Of a DNA stretch of 8,102 nt, positions 5,870-8,102 are shown piece by piece. The translations under genes and the position numbers were made by a program. Position 1 is the first letter of the stretch. Each line of letters begins with the position of its first letter. The stretch lies in contig JAIRLT010000111.1 of the NCBI GenBank assembly GCA_031259225.1, forward strand, positions 1 to 8,102, given 5' to 3'. The notes under the pieces are model-generated. The model was not told the origin of the DNA and did not search any database. It saw only the letters and a program-made list of their open reading frames with translations. Origin of the DNA: Prevotellaceae bacterium (GTDB lineage: Bacteria > Bacteroidota > Bacteroidia > Bacteroidales > UBA932).

Positions 5870-6781
5870 CTAACCGTTAAAATTATTTAATTTAGCCAAA
5901 AATCCATTCATTTCCGCATCATTTTGAAAGGAAATAGTGATGCTGCCATTGCCTTTATGATGATGTTTAATAGCGATGTTCACATTAAAACAACGTTTCA
6001 TGGCTTCCTTTAATTCTTTATCAACGCCGGGCAAGGCTGTTTCTTCCGGTTGTTTTTTTTCTTTCGGTTGCGCCATTTTCTTTACCAGTTCTTCTACTTG
6101 CCGCACCGACAGCCCGTCATCCACTGTTTTGCGGGCTACTTTAATTTGGTCTTTATTTTCCGGGAGCCCGGCGATAGCGCGTGCATGCCCCATCGTGATA
6201 CTGTTGTCGCGGATGGCGGCTTGCACTTCCGCCGGCTGTTGCAACAGGCGTAAGTAATTAGCCACCGTTGCACGCTTTTTACCGACGCGCTCGCTCAGTT
6301 CTTCCTGCGTCAGGTTGCCTTCTTCCATGAGGCGTTGGTAGGTAACGGCGATTTCGAGTGCATTCAAATCTTCGCGTTGGATATTTTCAACCAGCGCAGC
6401 TAACAGCACGCTTTTTTCTTCATCATCGCCGGCGCGGACAAATACCGGCACCGTTTCCAAACCCGCCATGCGTGCAGCGCGGTAACGCCGTTCGCCGCTG
6501 ATGATTTGGAATTTCCCATTTTTGATTTCGCGCACAGTGATAGGCTGTATAATGCCCAGGTTTTTTATGGACTCCGATAATTCCTGCAAGGCATCTTCAT
6601 CGAAGTGTTTGCGCGGCTGGTGTGGATTGGGCTCTATTGCTTCAATCGCTATTTCCGGTCCGCTGTCAAAAGCCGGTTTTTCCACAGGACGCTCCCTCGG
6701 TTCGCGCGGCGTAGCAGGTTCCGCATCTCCCAACAATGCCCCTATGCCTTTTCCTAATGCCTGTCTCTGGTTTTTTGCCAT
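5870..6781 (-). CDS. parB: Chromosome-partitioning protein ParB (Spo0J)
   Basis: The 303-aa DNA-binding CTPase loads at parS sites, spreads as a sliding clamp and stimulates ParA. Seen in order: ALGKGIGALLG near the N-terminus, the ParA-contacting type of element in this family (about 8-18); the ParB N-terminal domain from PNPHQPRKHF (about 52-60); the CTP-binding motif GERRYRAAR (97-104, approx.); ENIQREDLN (132-140), the second nucleotide/phosphate motif; a helix-turn-helix (LTQEELSERVGKKRATVANY, about 157-176); and SITMGHARAI, the region that follows it in parS binders. A Lys/Glu/Pro linker (about 235-250) leads to a C-terminal dimerisation domain. I chose ATG 6781 (MAKNQRQALGKG) over a GTG two codons upstream (6787), because ATG is the commoner start and the extra residues add nothing conserved. 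It follows parA by 24 nt. No parS is visible in the window. Confidence 0.96.
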   Translation of the reverse strand: MAKNQRQALGKGIGALLGDAEPATPREPRERPVEKPAFDSGPEIAIEAIEPNPHQPRKHFDEDALQELSESIKNLGIIQPITVREIKNGKFQIISGERRYRAARMAGLETVPVFVRAGDDEEKSVLLAALVENIQREDLNALEIAVTYQRLMEEGNLTQEELSERVGKKRATVANYLRLLQQPAEVQAAIRDNSITMGHARAIAGLPENKDQIKVARKTVDDGLSVRQVEELVKKMAQPKEKKQPEETALPGVDKELKEAMKRCFNVNIAIKHHHKGNGSITISFQNDAEMNGFLAKLNNFNG

Positions 6782-6805
6782 GTTCACTTGGTATTTATCC
6801 GGTAA

Positions 6806-7591
6806 TTATTCCGGGCGATTAGTGTTCTCGTTCTTTCTCAAAATTTCTTTGGACAGATTTAAATAATTGTTTGCGCCTATGGAAGCGGCGTCATAAAGGA
6901 TAACAGGCTTCCCGAACGACGGCGCCTCGCTTAATTTCACATTGCGCTGGATAATGGTTTGGAATACCATGTTGGGAAAATGGCGGCGTACTTCGTCCAC
7001 CACTTGATTTGCCAAACGCAGGCGCGCATCATACATGGTCAGCAAAAAGCCTTCGATAGCTAATTCGGGATTTAAACGCGTCTGTACTATTTTCACTGTA
7101 TTTAACAATTTGCCGAGACCTTCCAAAGCAAAAAATTCACATTGCACTGGGATAATAATCGAATTGGCGGCGGTCAATGCATTCACCGTAATCAAGCCCA
7201 GCGAGGGCGAACAATCGATGATGATATAATCATAATGGACAGTTATTTTTTTCAGTACGGTTTTCAGCACTTTTTCACGGTCGGAAAGTTGCAGCATTTC
7301 TATTTCTGCGCCCACCAAATCAATGTGTGAAGGAATTAGTTGCAACCCTTTGATTTCGGTATCCAGCAAGGCGTTCGCCGCTTCGGACGAGCCAATCAGG
7401 CATTCGTAGATGGTATCGCCGGCAATGGTTTTGGTCTCGAAGCCCAAGCCGGAAGTAGCATTGGCTTGCGGGTCGGCGTCAATCAGCAATACCTTCTTTT
7501 CGAGGACAGCCAGCCCGGCAGCCAGATTGATAGCGGTGGTTGTTTTTCCCACCCCGCCTTTTTGGTTAGCAATAGCTATTATTTTTCCCAT
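6806..7591 (-). CDS. parA: Chromosome-partitioning ATPase ParA (Soj)
   Basis: The 261-aa P-loop ATPase of the ParA/MinD family works with ParB to segregate replication origins over the nucleoid. Motifs visible: deviant Walker A QKGGVGKTTTA (10-20) with signature Lys11 and Lys16; Walker A' LLIDADPQANAT (36-46); Walker B YIIIDCSPSLG (122-132); and PVQCEFFALEGL (148-159), typical of chromosomal ParAs. The length and the lack of an N-terminal HTH mark it as the chromosomal (Soj, type Ib-like) form rather than a P1/F plasmid type. I place the start at ATG 7591 (MGKIIAIANQKGG). The frame stays open to 7783, but those 64 extra codons cover promoter-like and inverted-repeat DNA and match nothing in the family. 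It is the first gene of the operon, 24 nt before parB. Confidence 0.97.
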   Translation of the reverse strand: MGKIIAIANQKGGVGKTTTAINLAAGLAVLEKKVLLIDADPQANATSGLGFETKTIAGDTIYECLIGSSEAANALLDTEIKGLQLIPSHIDLVGAEIEMLQLSDREKVLKTVLKKITVHYDYIIIDCSPSLGLITVNALTAANSIIIPVQCEFFALEGLGKLLNTVKIVQTRLNPELAIEGFLLTMYDARLRLANQVVDEVRRHFPNMVFQTIIQRNVKLSEAPSFGKPVILYDAASIGANNYLNLSKEILRKNENTNRPE

Positions 7592-7618
7592 AACGCAAAT
7601 GTATAATGGTATAATTTG

Positions 7619-7626
7619 CAAAAGTA
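7619..7626 (-). promoter_or_regulatory. Candidate -7 box for the parA operon
   Basis: On the minus strand this reads TACTTTTG, a match to TAnnTTTG, 27 nt upstream of the parA ATG at 7591. A second match, TACATTTG, lies at 7603-7596, only 4 nt before the ATG; used as a promoter it would give an almost leaderless mRNA, so the 7619-7626 box is preferred. Neither has a clear TTG -33 partner at 19-21 nt. Confidence 0.4.
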
Positions 7627-7662
7627 ACAAAAATATTTGAAATAACCTGTTTCCTGTTCTTC

Positions 7663-7714
7663 GCCGCAGGCTCGACGCATAGACCCCGAGCTGCGCCTGC
7701 GGCTTGCACGGGGT
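7663..7714. repeat. Nested inverted repeat upstream of parA
   Basis: GCCGCAGGC (7663-7671) is the exact inverse of GCCTGCGGC (7695-7703), and ACCCCG (7683-7688) of CGGGGT (7709-7714). The two pairings interlock, so the transcript could adopt one of two alternative folds. The inner one is extended by AGCTGC/GCGGCT around a GCCT loop. It resembles dispersed GC-rich spacer repeats of Bacteroidota. A role in parA expression is possible but unproven. Confidence 0.5.
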
Positions 7715-7754
7715 TATGAACATGCCGCCCCAAAAAGTTGAAAATTGAAAGTGG

Positions 7755-7794
7755 AGAGTGGATAGTTGCTGACGCGCCAGCAACTATCCACTCT
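7755..7794. repeat. 17-bp perfect hairpin with ACGCGC loop
   Basis: AGAGTGGATAGTTGCTG (7755-7771) and CAGCAACTATCCACTCT (7778-7794) are exact inverse repeats around ACGCGC. GTGGAGA (7751-7757) is also repeated inversely as TCTCCAC (7806-7812). No T-run follows directly, so it is not a typical terminator. The loop and inner stem (GCTG-ACGCGC-CAGC) recur in the hairpin at 7911-7932. Confidence 0.85.
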
Positions 7795-7910
7795 TAATTC
7801 TCCATTCTCCACTCGCGAAGCAGCGCGGTTGGATAAGGTAAATAAGGGTATTGTTTTTATTCATTCCCGTTTGCTACTAAGGGAACTTTTTTAATAATTT
7901 CTGATTTCTG

Positions 7911-7932
7911 ATTGGCTGGCGCGTCAGCCAAT
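7911..7932. repeat. 8-bp hairpin with GCGCGT loop
   Basis: ATTGGCTG (7911-7918) and CAGCCAAT (7925-7932) pair around GCGCGT, the reverse complement of the loop at 7772-7777. Read on the minus strand it is followed by CAGAAATCAGAAATTATT, and it lies about 40 bp downstream of the stop of the mini-gene at 7971-8081. It may end that transcript or be a REP-like dispersed element. Confidence 0.7.
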
Positions 7933-7960
7933 TAATCACATTAAAAAATTAGTCACATTA
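7931..7960. repeat. Imperfect 13-bp direct repeat
   Basis: ATTAATCACATTA (7931-7943) and ATTAGTCACATTA (7948-7960) differ at one base and are 4 bp apart. This is AT-rich spacer DNA just downstream of the mini-gene; no function is evident. Confidence 0.5.
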
Positions 7961-7970
7961 GCAACCCTGC

Positions 7971-8081
7971 CTACCGGAACACAACCACGATAAGGAAATG
8001 CAGCCACCACGCGCCGTTTTCATACGCCGTTACTTCGATTAAGAATACCCGTATTTGTAACCATCTTAATTTTATTTGCAT
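7971..8081 (-). CDS. Putative 36-aa small protein, homologous to the ORF at 1503-1613
   Basis: I do not recognise this family. The ORF runs from ATG 8081 to TAG 7971 and reads MQIKLRWLQIRVFLIEVTAY followed by ENGAWWLHFLIVVVFR. It is too short for usual gene calling, but it aligns end to end and without gaps with a second ORF about 6.5 kb away (16 of 36 residues identical). In the last eleven codons (TGG to CGG) the two copies differ at eight bases, none at a second codon position; residue changes there are only V/L and L/I. That pattern suggests selection on a peptide rather than a copied DNA repeat. The end is hydrophobic (LHFLIVVVF) and closes on Arg. The frame stays open for seven codons upstream to the window edge, so the true start could lie outside. 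No promoter or function can be given. Confidence 0.5.
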   Translation of the reverse strand: MQIKLRWLQIRVFLIEVTAYENGAWWLHFLIVVVFR

Positions 8082-8102
8082 AGTATTGTTATTTTTTCGT
8101 AT

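Larger units (their letters stand above)
7592..7970. other. Intergenic region with inverted repeats upstream of parA
   Basis: I see no protein gene in these 379 bp. From left to right the region holds promoter-like boxes for parA, a nested inverted repeat (7663-7714), a 17-bp perfect hairpin (7755-7794), an AT-rich segment with no recognisable feature (about 7815-7905), an 8-bp hairpin (7911-7932) and a 13-bp direct repeat (7931-7960). The mini-gene at 7971-8081 comes next. Confidence 0.7.

Noticed and set aside
7592..7783. N-terminal extension of ParA to 7783
   Set aside because: The extra 64 codons cover inverted repeats and promoter-like sequence and do not resemble ParA, while MGKIIAIANQKGGVGKTT is a canonical N-terminus.
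7755..7794. Rho-independent terminator
   Set aside because: The stem is long and perfect, but no T-run follows on either strand and no gene ends next to it.

Overview
The window looks like chromosomal DNA from a member of the Bacteroidota, most likely order Bacteroidales. The evidence is the gene order parA - parB - DUF5683 protein - LysM lytic transglycosylase, a run I recall as conserved in that order. Starts lack Shine-Dalgarno sequences, and TAnnTTTG boxes of the Bacteroidetes -7 type lie just upstream of several genes. I cannot name a genus from the sequence alone.

Layout. Positions 1-1380 (minus) hold the first 460 codons of a large membrane protein related to TMTC-type (DUF1736) GT-C glycosyltransferases; the gene runs off the left edge. 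Positions 1381-2139 are a repeat-rich intergenic stretch. It contains a short direct repeat, a 36-codon relic or mini-gene (1503-1613, minus) and an array of eight 41-bp tandem repeats (about 1668-1995). Positions 2140-2361 (plus) hold a 73-codon ORF that looks like the start of a PIN-domain toxin joined in frame to its antitoxin-like partner, probably a deletion scar. A terminator follows, then a 306-aa WYL-domain transcription regulator (2494-3414, plus). This gene converges on the minus-strand operon parA (7591-6806), parB (6781-5870), DUF5683 (5833-4970), mltD-like (4957-3446), whose gaps are 24, 36 and 12 nt. Positions 7592-8102 are intergenic with several inverted repeats, plus a second 36-codon mini-gene (7971-8081, minus) homologous to the one at 1503-1613.

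How the genes work together. ParA and ParB are the chromosome-segregation ATPase and the CTP-dependent parS clamp. They are followed by a secreted or envelope protein of unknown function with an internal duplication (DUF5683) and by an exported peptidoglycan-cleaving enzyme, so the operon links chromosome partition to envelope turnover.

The least explained content is the pair of tiny homologous ORFs, whose differences look constrained at the protein level, and the 41-bp array next to one of them. Several hairpins with an ACGCGC/GCGCGT loop lie near the second mini-gene. These are reported as candidates, not as a demonstrated new system.
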